Positions 24,947 through 33,077 of a DNA stretch of 64,000 nt are shown piece after piece. Position 1 is the first letter of the stretch. Every line of letters begins with the position of its first letter. Source of the DNA: Ancrocorticia sp047501485 (lineage in GTDB: Bacteria; Actinomycetota; Actinomycetes; Actinomycetales; Actinomycetaceae). The notes below the pieces were generated by a model, which saw only the letters and a list, made by a program, of their open reading frames with translations, did no database searches and had not been told where the DNA came from. The position numbers and the translations under genes are program-made. Where the stretch lies: contig JAZDRN010000004.1 in NCBI GenBank assembly GCA_047501485.1, positions 1 through 64,000 on the forward strand. The letters are read 5' to 3'.

Positions 24947-26223
24947 CGAGACGAATGGACGGAGCTTATCGCCCGGGAACCGATGCGGTTCATCGCCCGA
25001 AGGTGGCTATCATCGGGGGCGGGCCGGCGGGGCTGAGCGCCGCAAAGGTTCTCGGTGAGCGGTACGGCGGCGATATCCTTCTCATCGAGCGCGAGTCCGC
25101 GCTAGGGGGAATCCCGCGGCACAGCGACCACCCCGGGTACGGTATCCGTGACCGCAAACAGGGCATCTCCGGCCCGAGTTACGCCAGGAAGCTCAGTGCG
25201 GAGGCGCGCGAGGCGGGCGTCGAGGTGTGGCTCAATGCCCAGGTCACAGGATGGGAAGGGCCGCGAACGCTTCAAGTGACGTCGCCGCGCGGGCGCGTAC
25301 TGGTCGAGGCGGAGGTCATCCTTCTCGCGACCGGCGCAAGGGAACGCCCCAGGACAGCTCGGATGATCTGGGGAGACAGGCCTGGTGGTGTCTACACCAC
25401 CGGCCAACTCCAGAATGCCGTCCACCTCTACCACCAGGATATCGGCTCCAACGCCGTGGTTGTGGGGGCGGAACTCGTCTCTTGGTCGGCCGTCATGACG
25501 CTGCGCGAGGCCGGATGTAGGACCTCGGCATTGATCTCGCGATATCCGCAGGGTGAGGCATACAAGCTCTTCACCGTGCTGGGTTCGCTGCTGTTCCGGA
25601 CAAAGGTGGTCACCAACTCGAGGGTCGTTGCCATCCACGGCAGGCCCCGAGTCGAATCGATCGAGATCGAGGACGTCAACACCGGCCGACGCTCCACGAT
25701 CGCATGCGACACCGTGATCTTCACCGGTGACTGGATTCCCGACTATGAGCTGGCATGGGCCGCAGGCCTGGAACGCGACGGACAGACCGGAGCGCCCGTG
25801 GTCGACAACACCCTCATGACATCGCAGGAGGGCGTCTTCTCAGTGGGCAATCTCAATCACCCCGTGGAGACCGCTGATGTCGTGGCCATCGAGGGGCAGT
25901 TCGTCGGCAGGCAGATCATCGCTTATCTGGAGAGCGGAGTGGCCGAAGGCCCGGGCCTCCAACTCGAGGCGGGAGAGGGTATCGACTGGCTTTCGCCCCA
26001 GGTCTGGCGGCCTGGCGGCCCCCAGCCGCCGCGCAAGCGGATCGTCAGCTGGGTCGATGCTCTGGTGAAGCGGCCGGTGGTGGAGGCGCGCCAGGACGGC
26101 CGAATCGTCGGGAGTATGAGGCTCGTCTGGCCGGCTGCGCCGGGGCGGGTGTTCCGTATACCTACCAATCTGCTCAGGGATGTCGACCCGTCCGGGGGGA
26201 AAGTGACGATCTCGGTGAGGTGA
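24943..26223 (+). CDS. NAD(P)/FAD oxidoreductase partnering the GlpA-like protein
   Basis: A 426-residue pyridine nucleotide-disulfide-type flavoprotein. KVAIIGGGPAGLSAAKVLGE binds FAD; a second region NAVVVGAELVSWSAVMTLREAGC stands where the NAD(P) loop lies; EGVFSVGNLNHPVETADVVAIEG is the C-terminal FAD-contact block. No redox-active CxxC is visible. In clostridial and actinobacterial genomes a protein of this type commonly follows a GlpA-like dehydrogenase and probably passes electrons on from it. The start overlaps the preceding stop by four bases. It is the last gene of the operon. Confidence 0.8.
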   Translation: MTRRMDGAYRPGTDAVHRPKVAIIGGGPAGLSAAKVLGERYGGDILLIERESALGGIPRHSDHPGYGIRDRKQGISGPSYARKLSAEAREAGVEVWLNAQVTGWEGPRTLQVTSPRGRVLVEAEVILLATGARERPRTARMIWGDRPGGVYTTGQLQNAVHLYHQDIGSNAVVVGAELVSWSAVMTLREAGCRTSALISRYPQGEAYKLFTVLGSLLFRTKVVTNSRVVAIHGRPRVESIEIEDVNTGRRSTIACDTVIFTGDWIPDYELAWAAGLERDGQTGAPVVDNTLMTSQEGVFSVGNLNHPVETADVVAIEGQFVGRQIIAYLESGVAEGPGLQLEAGEGIDWLSPQVWRPGGPQPPRKRIVSWVDALVKRPVVEARQDGRIVGSMRLVWPAAPGRVFRIPTNLLRDVDPSGGKVTISVR

Positions 26224-26283
26224 TGGCGGCTTTGGCGCCGTGGCCGCCGGTCTCGGTGCCCCGAGGCGGTGATGCTCTCTCGA

Positions 26284-26404
26284 ATATGTGACGGTGTGCG
26301 CGATATGTGACGGTGTGCGCGATATGTGACGGTGTGCGCGATATGTGACGCCGTTGTCGAGTGCAGGGCCGTCACGCATAGCCAGGGCTGTCACATATCG
26401 CCAG
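26284..26404. repeat. GTGAC/GTCAC intergenic repeat array
   Basis: Three exact 19-bp copies of ATATGTGACGGTGTGCGCG (from 26284, 26303 and 26322) and a partial fourth at 26341, followed at 26368-26402 by two inverted units (GTCACGCATAGCC and GTCACATATCGCC). The two halves can pair into a large cruciform. A similar arrangement lies at about 62864-62959. Confidence 0.8.
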
Positions 26405-26420
26405 GGAGCGGATGACGAAA

Positions 26421-26453
26421 TGGCGGGGCGCGGTAACTACCGACGCCCCGCCA
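26421..26453. terminator. terminator between convergent genes
   Basis: Ten-base stem TGGCGGGGCG / CGCCCCGCCA with a 13-base loop, 25 bases from the peptidase stop codon. Confidence 0.7.
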
Positions 26454-26477
26454 TTGTCGTGATCACGACGCGCGTGC

Positions 26478-28475
26478 TTACCAGATGCGCACGCGCTCCT
26501 CCGGTGGCAGGTAGAGGGCGTCGCCCTCCTTCACATCGAATGCCTCGGCGAAGGCGTCGACGTTCTTGACCACACCGTTGCAGCGGAACTCCGCGGGGGA
26601 GTGCGGGTCCGTGGCGATGAGCGTCTGCAGCATCTCGGTGCGGCGCTTCTCCTGCCAGATACGGGCGTAGGAGAGAAGAACCCGCTGGATTCCCGTGTAG
26701 CCATCGATGACGGGGGCGGTATCCAGGCTCAGCCCCGCCCGCTCGAGTGCCAGGCCGTAGGCCTTCAGTCCGATGGACAGCCCACCCAGATCGCCGATGT
26801 TCTCACCCAAGGTCAACGCGCCCTGCACATGGTGTGGGCTGTCTGCTCCAAGCTGCTCGGGGATGTAGGCATCGTACTGGGCCACGAGAGCCGTCGTCCG
26901 CTGTTCGAACTCGTCGCGGTCGACGTCCGTCCACCAATTATGAAGCGCTCCGCTGGCGTCATACTTGGAGCCCTGATCGTCGAAACCGTGCCCGATCTCG
27001 TGTCCGATGACGGCTCCGATCCCACCGTAGTTGAAGGCGTCGTCGCGCTCGGGATCGAAGAACGGGAACTGCAGAATAGCGGCGGGGAACACGATCTCGT
27101 TCCATACCGGGTTGTAGTAGGCATTGACCGTCTGCGGGGACATGAACCACTCTGAGCGATCCATGGGCTTTCCCAGTTTGTCGATACCGCGCTGAAACTC
27201 GAAATGACTGACCTGGCGCACGTTCTCGACGATGTCGTCGCCGATCGCAAGCGAGGAGTAGTCGAGCCACTTCTCCGGATAGCCGATCTTGGTGACGAAG
27301 GAATCCACCTTGCTCAGAGCGCGGAGCTTCGTCTCCTCGCCCATCCAGTCGAGTGCCTTGATCGACTGGCGGTAGGCTTCCAGAAGGTCTTCCACCAAAG
27401 CGGTCATCTTGGCTTTGTGATCGGGTGGGAAATGGCGCTCCACGTAGATCTTTCCAATGGCCTCGCCGAGCGAGCCATTGACGAGCTGCACGCCGCGCTT
27501 CCAGCGCGCCCGCTGCTCGGTGGTCCCGGAGAGCACACGCCCGTAGAAATCGAAGCTCGCCTTGTCGATGGCCTCGGTGAGGAACGTGGAGCGAGCACGG
27601 AGGATACGCCAGCGGCTGTATGTCTTGAGGTCTTCCAGTGAAGTCTCGTCCCAGATGGCGGCGGTACCGCGCAGGGCGTCGGGGTTCAACACGATGATTT
27701 GCGCCAAAAGCTCTTCGGAGAAACCGGCAGCCTGCATGGTGCTGGTCCAGTTGAATCCCGGGGTCGACTCGACGAAGGCATCCCACGTCATCGGATTGTT
27801 GATCTTGTCGGTATCGCGAGAGTCGACCACGTTCATGTGCGTTGCGGCGATCGACTTCTCGAGACCGAGAATGATCTCCGACTGGGCGGTGGCCACATCT
27901 TCGCTGAGCCCATAGCCGAGTGAGAGGAAGCTGGGTACGAACTCGCGGTACTTGTCCAGAACCTCGATGAACTGCGGTTCGCGATAGTAAGCCTCGTCAG
28001 GCAGTCCGATACCGGACTGATAGAAGAACGTCGTATAGCGCTCTGGATCGTTGAGATCGGTGTCGACGTCGATACCGAAGAAGGTGCCGACTCCCGTGGA
28101 CATGAGATGCCCCAGGGCGACGGCGAGCTCGTCCTTCGAGGTCGCGGCGTTGATCGATGCTAAATCAGAAGCCAGCGGATCGATGCCCGCGGCGTTGATC
28201 TTCTCGACGTCCATCCAGGAGTTGTAGAAACTGGCGATCTGCTGAGGCTCGCCCTCCTGCGGGTTCGTCGCGGAGAGCTCCTCGATGATCTCCCGAACAT
28301 GCTTCTCGGCTTCGATGACGAGAGCCATGAACGAGCCGTCTGAGGAGAGATCGGCCGGGATCTCATGGTTCTTGAGCCAGTTTCCGCTGACTGCCCGGAA
28401 GAGATCGTCCTGGATGCGCACCGTAGGGTCTGAGCCGTCCAGAACGCGCGCGAGATGAGTATCAGTTGTGGTCAT
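26478..28475 (-). CDS. pepO: M13-family zinc metallopeptidase (PepO/neprilysin-like)
   Basis: A 665-residue peptidase. The zinc site is VIGHEIGHGFDDQGSKYD near residue 492, and the third ligand glutamate is in GENIGDLGG further on; the conserved NAYYNP motif for substrate backbone binding lies ahead of it. Family members cut oligopeptides. There is no signal peptide or membrane anchor, so it should be cytosolic or released without a signal. The open frame extends to 28583, but MTTTDTHLARVLDG at 28475 aligns with family starts. It is monocistronic and divergent from rpiB, sharing a 106-base intergenic region. Confidence 0.9.
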   Translation of the reverse strand: MTTTDTHLARVLDGSDPTVRIQDDLFRAVSGNWLKNHEIPADLSSDGSFMALVIEAEKHVREIIEELSATNPQEGEPQQIASFYNSWMDVEKINAAGIDPLASDLASINAATSKDELAVALGHLMSTGVGTFFGIDVDTDLNDPERYTTFFYQSGIGLPDEAYYREPQFIEVLDKYREFVPSFLSLGYGLSEDVATAQSEIILGLEKSIAATHMNVVDSRDTDKINNPMTWDAFVESTPGFNWTSTMQAAGFSEELLAQIIVLNPDALRGTAAIWDETSLEDLKTYSRWRILRARSTFLTEAIDKASFDFYGRVLSGTTEQRARWKRGVQLVNGSLGEAIGKIYVERHFPPDHKAKMTALVEDLLEAYRQSIKALDWMGEETKLRALSKVDSFVTKIGYPEKWLDYSSLAIGDDIVENVRQVSHFEFQRGIDKLGKPMDRSEWFMSPQTVNAYYNPVWNEIVFPAAILQFPFFDPERDDAFNYGGIGAVIGHEIGHGFDDQGSKYDASGALHNWWTDVDRDEFEQRTTALVAQYDAYIPEQLGADSPHHVQGALTLGENIGDLGGLSIGLKAYGLALERAGLSLDTAPVIDGYTGIQRVLLSYARIWQEKRRTEMLQTLIATDPHSPAEFRCNGVVKNVDAFAEAFDVKEGDALYLPPEERVRIW

Positions 28476-28568
28476 GCGGTCCAGCATACGCATGTGACTA
28501 GCTGCGGGCCCAGCATTATGCGCAGAGGTGGAAGCCCTCAAAATACGCCACGGCGCACCTCCAGGCAC

Positions 28569-28574
28569 TAGAAT
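28569..28574 (+). promoter_or_regulatory. -10 element of rpiB, leaderless
   Basis: TAGAAT ends seven bases before the rpiB ATG and no ribosome site lies between, so the mRNA probably begins at the start codon. Confidence 0.5.
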
Positions 28575-28581
28575 GGCGTGC

Positions 28582-29037
28582 ATGCGCGTACATATTGCTG
28601 CTGATCATGCAGGTTTTGAGCTGAAGGAATTCCTCGTGTCGAAGCTGACCGAGGCGGGATACGACGTGATCGATCACGGTGCGTCCTCTTACGATGAGCT
28701 GGATCATTATCCCACCATGTGCATTCCGTGCGCGGAGGCCACCGTCGCCGATCCGGGCTCCCTCGGCATCGTCATCGGGGGATCGGGCAACGGAGAGCAG
28801 ATTGCCGCCAACAAAGTGAAGGGCTGCCGCGCCGCTCTCGCCTGGAGTACCGAGACCGCGGGGCTGGGGCGTCAGCACAACAACGCCAATGTCGTGGGCA
28901 TCGGCGCCCGCATGCATACCCAGGAGGAGGCGTGGGAGATCGCGAAGACCTTCCTCGAGACGCCCTGGAGCGAGGCAGAGCGCCATCAGGCCCGCATCGA
29001 TTTACTCGACGAGTACGAGGCAGCTAACAAGCGCTGA
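28582..29037 (+). CDS. rpiB: ribose-5-phosphate isomerase B
   Basis: A 151-residue LacAB/RpiB enzyme interconverting ribose 5-phosphate and ribulose 5-phosphate in the pentose phosphate pathway. HIAADHAGFELKEFL opens the protein; CIPCAEATVAD holds a cysteine near the position of the usual catalytic base, IGGSGNGEQIAANK forms the phosphate loop, and NNANVVGIGAR is the C-terminal signature. Actinobacterial RpiB enzymes (as in Mycobacterium) use a glutamate as base, here Glu797-type residue within GSGNGEQ. The start at 28582 sits just after a -10 element; upstream in-frame starts to 28528 lie in promoter sequence. Confidence 0.92.
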   Translation: MRVHIAADHAGFELKEFLVSKLTEAGYDVIDHGASSYDELDHYPTMCIPCAEATVADPGSLGIVIGGSGNGEQIAANKVKGCRAALAWSTETAGLGRQHNNANVVGIGARMHTQEEAWEIAKTFLETPWSEAERHQARIDLLDEYEAANKR

Positions 29038-29100
29038 CAGTTCGCACGGTCTGGGCGGGTGGCTCGGACGCTCAGAGCCACCTCTTCCATGGAGCTAGCT

Positions 29101-29139
29101 CGTGGGGCCACGGCGTTCTACGCTGTGGCCCCACGTCGT
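29101..29139 (+). terminator. terminator after rpiB
   Basis: Fifteen-base stem (29101-29115 with 29121-29135, one G-U) with a TTCTA loop, 63 bases past the stop. Confidence 0.8.
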
Positions 29140-29316
29140 TCAAGGCCGCCATGGCTTTACGGGGTAAGTGTGCAACATTCGGGTGAGCAGACCTGGAGCT
29201 GGAGCAACTGCCGCCGTCGAACAGACCCGGCTGTTCCCGAGTCGGGCACGTAGTTGCGCCGAATCCGAGCGCGGATTCAGGACGACGTTCCGCTATCGCG
29301 ATGGCTCGCTTGGGAC

Positions 29317-29895
29317 TCAGATATAAATGGCCGGGTCGATGGTGTATTCGACGGCGGCGTGATCTCGGTATGTCGCCGGAACGCCCACAGCCGTGTGGTG
29401 CGCAGGAAGATCGCGCACGACCACGGCGTTGGCCCCGATACGTGCGTCATCTCCAATTGCGACGGGGCCCAGAATCTTCGCGCCCGCTCCAACCACCACG
29501 CCGTTACCCAGAGTGGGGTGGCGCTTCTTGGCTTCGAGTGACGTTCCGCCCAAGGTCACCCCGTGGTACAACATGCAATCGGCGCCGATTTCCGCTGTCT
29601 CGCCGATCACCACGCCCATGCCGTGATCGATGAAGAGGCGGGGGCCGATCTTCGCGCCAGGATGTATCTCAATGCCGGTGATGGCTCGGACAAGCTGGGA
29701 GAACAAGCGCGCGGGAAGGCGGAAAAGGCCGCCGCGACGCCACAGCGCATGTGCGAAACGGTATCCCCACACCGCGTGGACTCCTGGATAACCCAGAGCG
29801 ACCTCGATTCGAGAGCGAGCGGCCGGGTCGTGATCACAGGCTGCCTGCAAGTCATCGCGAAGAACTCTAATGAACTTGTTGAGCCGTGCACCCAT
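29317..29895 (-). CDS. cysE: serine O-acetyltransferase
   Basis: A 192-residue short-type serine acetyltransferase that makes O-acetylserine from serine and acetyl-CoA. The C-terminal half is a left-handed beta helix of hexapeptide repeats with the conserved DHGMGVVIGETAEIG and YHGVTLGGTSLEAKKRHPTLGNGVVVGAGAKILGP blocks; the catalytic Asp-His pair lies in the first. It ends in Ile, the residue that lets CysE insert into the CysK active site. AGAGGA lies seven bases before the ATG at 29895; a start at 29973 is open but has no ribosome site. cysK is 400 bases upstream on the same strand. Confidence 0.93.
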   Translation of the reverse strand: MGARLNKFIRVLRDDLQAACDHDPAARSRIEVALGYPGVHAVWGYRFAHALWRRGGLFRLPARLFSQLVRAITGIEIHPGAKIGPRLFIDHGMGVVIGETAEIGADCMLYHGVTLGGTSLEAKKRHPTLGNGVVVGAGAKILGPVAIGDDARIGANAVVVRDLPAHHTAVGVPATYRDHAAVEYTIDPAIYI

Positions 29896-30194
29896 GTGTG
29901 ATCCTCTCGCAGGTATCCTCGCGGCCCTCCGGGCCATGCGGTCCATTGTGCCATCACACGGCGTGAGCCCCAAGGCAGGTCCAGAAGTTCTCTTTAAAAA
30001 TAAAGTATCGGTCGCCTTCCCCTTGGTGATGGGTAGAGTGCGTGGAGAGGCGCCTTATTTGGCGGGGTGCAACGCCACCTGCCCGCGAAATCTTGCCCTG
30101 CCCGCGAAACCGCGCTGCTCCCGCGAATCCCGGCCCGCTCACCGGCCCCACTGTTGGCATGACAGAAGGCTTAGATTGGCGCATTGTGACGAAA
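29896..30194. other. cysK-cysE intergenic region
   Basis: Contains an AT-rich stretch (TTTAAAAATAAAG, near 29992) that may be the cysE promoter and two direct copies of CTGCCCGCGAAA (30079-30110). No gene seen. Confidence 0.4.
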
Positions 30195-30226
30195 GAGCTC
30201 CCCGCTTCGATCGAAGCGGGGAGCTC
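30192..30226 (-). terminator. terminator of cysK
   Basis: A perfect 32-base palindrome (30195-30226, GAGCTCCCCGCTTCGA and its complement) followed on the reverse strand by TTTC. Confidence 0.8.
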
Positions 30227-30294
30227 ATCACCGTGTGCCGCGAGACTTAGGCGGCCGCGGGCACGGTGCAGGTAGACGCGGTGTGTCAGTCCCG

Positions 30295-31230
30295 TCAGTC
30301 CACGAGGCCCTCGAAGAGAGGAGTGGAGAGGTAACGCTCGCCGAAGTCGGGGACGATGGCGACGATGGTCTTACCCGCGGCCTCGGGACGCTTCGCTACC
30401 TCGATGGCGGCGCGCAGCGCGGCACCGGAGGAGATCCCAACCAGCAGGCCCTCCTTGGTGGCTGCCTCGCGAGCGGTGGCGATGGCGTCGTCGCTCGCGA
30501 TCGCGATGACTTCGTCGTAAAGGTCGGTGTCCAGAACGTCGGGGACGAAGTTGGCACCGATTCCCTGAATCTTGTGTGGGCCAGCCTTACCCTCCGAGAG
30601 CAGAGGGGACTCACCGGGCTCAACGGCAACGAGCTTGATGTCCGGGTTGTGGCGGCGCAGTGCGCGCCCCGCACCGGTGATGGTGCCGCCGGTGCCGATA
30701 CCGGATACCAGGTAGTCGACGTGGCCGTCCGTGTCTTCCCAGATCTCCTCGCCGGTCGTCGCCTCGTGGATGGCCGGGTTGGCCTCGTTGGCGAATTGGG
30801 AGGCGAGGACGGCGCCCGGTGTGGACTCGACGATCTCATTGGCCTTGTCGACGGCGCCCTTCATGCCACCGGCGGGCTCGGTCAGGACCAGCTCGGCACC
30901 GAAAGCTCGCAGCAAGGCGCGGCGTTCCTTGGACATGGAGGAGGGCATTGTGAGAACGACCTTGTAGCCGCGCACTGCGCCCACCCATGCCAAACCGATA
31001 CCGGTGTTGCCGGATGTGGCCTCCACGATGGTGCCGCCGGAGCTCAACGCGCCTGCCTTCTCGGCAGCGTCGATGATGGCCACGGCGATGCGATCCTTCA
31101 CCGAGTTGGCGGGGTTGTAGAACTCGAGCTTGGCGAGCACGGTGGCTTCCGTGTCTCCGGCAAGGCGGTTGACGCGGACGAGGGGCGTACGCCCGACGAG
31201 GGTGGTGGCGTCTGCGTAGACGTTGGACAT
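30295..31230 (-). CDS. cysK: cysteine synthase A (O-acetylserine sulfhydrylase)
   Basis: A 311-residue PLP enzyme making cysteine from O-acetylserine and sulfide. The PLP lysine is Lys45 in NPANSVKDRIA, the substrate loop EATSGNTGIGLAW and the phosphate-binding GIGTGGTITGAGR follow, and the C-terminus has the usual IVAIVPDFGERYLSTPLFEG block. AGAGGAGA precedes the ATG at 31230; the open frame runs on to 31299 without support. With cysE it makes the complete two-step cysteine pathway; the two products normally assemble into the cysteine synthase complex. Confidence 0.95.
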   Translation of the reverse strand: MSNVYADATTLVGRTPLVRVNRLAGDTEATVLAKLEFYNPANSVKDRIAVAIIDAAEKAGALSSGGTIVEATSGNTGIGLAWVGAVRGYKVVLTMPSSMSKERRALLRAFGAELVLTEPAGGMKGAVDKANEIVESTPGAVLASQFANEANPAIHEATTGEEIWEDTDGHVDYLVSGIGTGGTITGAGRALRRHNPDIKLVAVEPGESPLLSEGKAGPHKIQGIGANFVPDVLDTDLYDEVIAIASDDAIATAREAATKEGLLVGISSGAALRAAIEVAKRPEAAGKTIVAIVPDFGERYLSTPLFEGLVD

Positions 31231-31679
31231 ATGGTGTCTCCTCTTTATTCTGCCCGCCGTGATCGGCTGGCAATAGCGAATCGGTGTTGTGTCCGCCAAC
31301 GGCGGGGATTCAATGGCTTTGAGAACTGCGATCTGTGAAAACTATGGGCAGTCGGGCTGGAACGCTGCTGAACAGTGGTATCCCAAACATGGAGTGGAGC
31401 GACGAGGGCATGCGCGATTGACGCATCGGTAAAGCTCGAGGCTCTATCGACACCCGCAGCCAGCGGGATAGGAAAGGGACGTGTCGGCTACTTTTATCAT
31501 GCCGCATCCTTTCTGCCGATGGGAGGTCTCGTGTCCAGATTTCCCGAGGTGCAAACCAACAGAACTAACCAACCATAAAAGAGGGATTATGTCCAGTATC
31601 TGAGGGTTTGTCTCATGTTTTCCCGTTTCGATCGGCCTGCGCAGTGACCAGCCTTCGTCGTCCTCTCGTCTGACCGGGC
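31231..31679. other. intergenic region upstream of cysK
   Basis: About 450 bases with no convincing frame on either strand; it should contain the cysK promoter. Repeated AACCAAC/AACAGAACTAACC bases near 31555-31575 are the only local structure I see. Confidence 0.35.
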
Positions 31680-32348
31680 CTATCCTTTGGAGACTGCGTT
31701 ACCGTTGACTACCTGCCCCCAGGCAGTCTCCACGGCGGTCGTACCCGTCAGGGTGCACGAGACGGTGCCAGAGGAGAGACGCGCCAGCAGTTCACTTAGG
31801 GTGGCATCGTCCGCTGTGGCGATCCGGACGCACACACCCTGTGGGAGATATTCGGGCTCCGCGTTGAAACCCGCCGAGGCCAACTCGGCCAGGTATCTGC
31901 CGCCGTCCGCGTGGGGGAGTAGGGCTTGCCACACGGGAACGATCTGGCGTTCCATGAGTCTGACGCTCTCAAGGCACTCCTTGACAGCGTCCGAATAGGC
32001 GCGCACCAAGCCGCCAGTGCCGAGTAGAGTCCCGCCGAAGTACCTGGTGACGATGGCAACGACATCGAGCAATGGGATTCCACGTAGCACGTCGAGCATC
32101 GGTCGGCCGGCGGTTCCGGAGGGTTCGCCGTCATCCGAGGAATGTAAGACGGGAGCTGAGTCCGCGGTGCCAACTGCGAAAGCCGTACAGTGGTGCCGGG
32201 CATCCGGCATCTCGTTCTTGCGGGCGTTGATCTTCGAGCGCGCCTCTTCTGGGGAGGAGACGCGAGAGATCTCGGCCAGGAAACGCGACCGTTTCACCTC
32301 GATGTCGTGGTGAAGAACGGTATCGGTTGGAAGAAGCAGGTCGTCCAC
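31680..32348 (-). CDS. YigZ/IMPACT-family protein
   Basis: A 222-residue member of the YigZ family (UPF0029 plus a small C-terminal ferredoxin-like domain). Landmarks are EVKRSRFLAEISRV near the N-terminus, DARHHCTAFAVG, SDDGEPSGTAGRPMLDVL and VTRYFGGTLLGTGGLVRAYSDA. Function is not established; IMPACT relatives in eukaryotes modulate Gcn2 through translation. A GTG at 32348 is chosen because TACAAT on the reverse strand (32355-32360) ends six bases upstream, giving a leaderless mRNA. The frame is open to 32729, but that part has no similarity. Confidence 0.85.
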   Translation of the reverse strand: MDDLLLPTDTVLHHDIEVKRSRFLAEISRVSSPEEARSKINARKNEMPDARHHCTAFAVGTADSAPVLHSSDDGEPSGTAGRPMLDVLRGIPLLDVVAIVTRYFGGTLLGTGGLVRAYSDAVKECLESVRLMERQIVPVWQALLPHADGGRYLAELASAGFNAEPEYLPQGVCVRIATADDATLSELLARLSSGTVSCTLTGTTAVETAWGQVVNGNAVSKG

Positions 32349-32354
32349 TCCGCC

Positions 32355-32360
32355 ATTGTA
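32355..32360 (-). promoter_or_regulatory. -10 element of yigZ-like gene, leaderless
   Basis: TACAAT on the reverse strand, six bases ahead of the GTG start and without a ribosome site in between. Confidence 0.5.
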
Positions 32361-32655
32361 AGTTGCGACGCAGTCCCCATACACTGACAACCTGGATCTC
32401 TCACGGCGCTGGGAACCCAGAAATCTTAACGAGGGATTGCCGGTGTCTCCTGCGCCTGTTCCAGGGATTTCGTGTGCGCATGTGACGAAATACTCGTGGC
32501 AACGATGCTTTAGGTGGCACTCGCGAATAGCGGGGAAGCTAAGGGTCCGGTAGAGTAAACGCTTGTGTGTATTGGTGCGGCCTTCTGTGCGGCGTCGATG
32601 CAGTGAGACAGACGGGCCGCCACCGGGCGGTCGGACGATTGAGAGGAGCGGCATC
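32361..32655. other. divergent promoter region yigZ-like / rpmF
   Basis: No gene. A -10-like TAGAGT at 32551-32556 may drive rpmF, leaving a leader of roughly 90 bases before its AGAGGAG ribosome site. Confidence 0.4.
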
Positions 32656-32820
32656 ATGGCAGTACCCAAGCGCAAGATGTCCCGCAGCAACACCCGCTCT
32701 CGCCGTTCCCAGTGGAAGGCTGAGCTCACCGAGCTTCAGACCGTCCGCGTTCAGGGCCGCGAGCTGCGTATCCCGAGGAAGCTTGCGAAGGCTTACCAGA
32801 ATGGACTGCTGGCGGACTGA
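32656..32820 (+). CDS. rpmF: 50S ribosomal protein L32
   Basis: A 54-residue basic protein beginning MAVPKRKMSRSNTRSRRSQWKA, the standard L32 N-terminus. It has no cysteines, so it is the zinc-independent form. The actinobacterial L32 is often short like this one. AGAGGAG lies seven bases ahead of the ATG, and a strong terminator follows, so the gene forms its own transcription unit. Confidence 0.95.
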   Translation: MAVPKRKMSRSNTRSRRSQWKAELTELQTVRVQGRELRIPRKLAKAYQNGLLAD

Positions 32821-32834
32821 AACATCAGTTTGAG

Positions 32835-32873
32835 AAAGGACCCGATCGCTCTTCTTGAGTGATCGGGTCCTTT
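32835..32873 (+). terminator. terminator of rpmF
   Basis: Thirteen-base stem AAAGGACCCGATC / GATCGGGTCCTTT that can extend inward through a wobble pair, followed by T residues. Confidence 0.92.
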
Positions 32874-33077
32874 TCAGTGTTCGGAAGCGGCAGTCTTGAT
32901 GAGCCGGCACCGCGGATGGAAAAATAACAATCCATATTCGGCATGAACCCGCACATAAAGACGCAGCCCGGCACCGAATACGGATATTAGTTCTTGCCAC
33001 CCCGTTCTCGCGTCCCCGCGCCCTCATATAAATCGTTATCCTCGGAGAAGAGAACTCGACTCTCGAGAGGCGTGATG

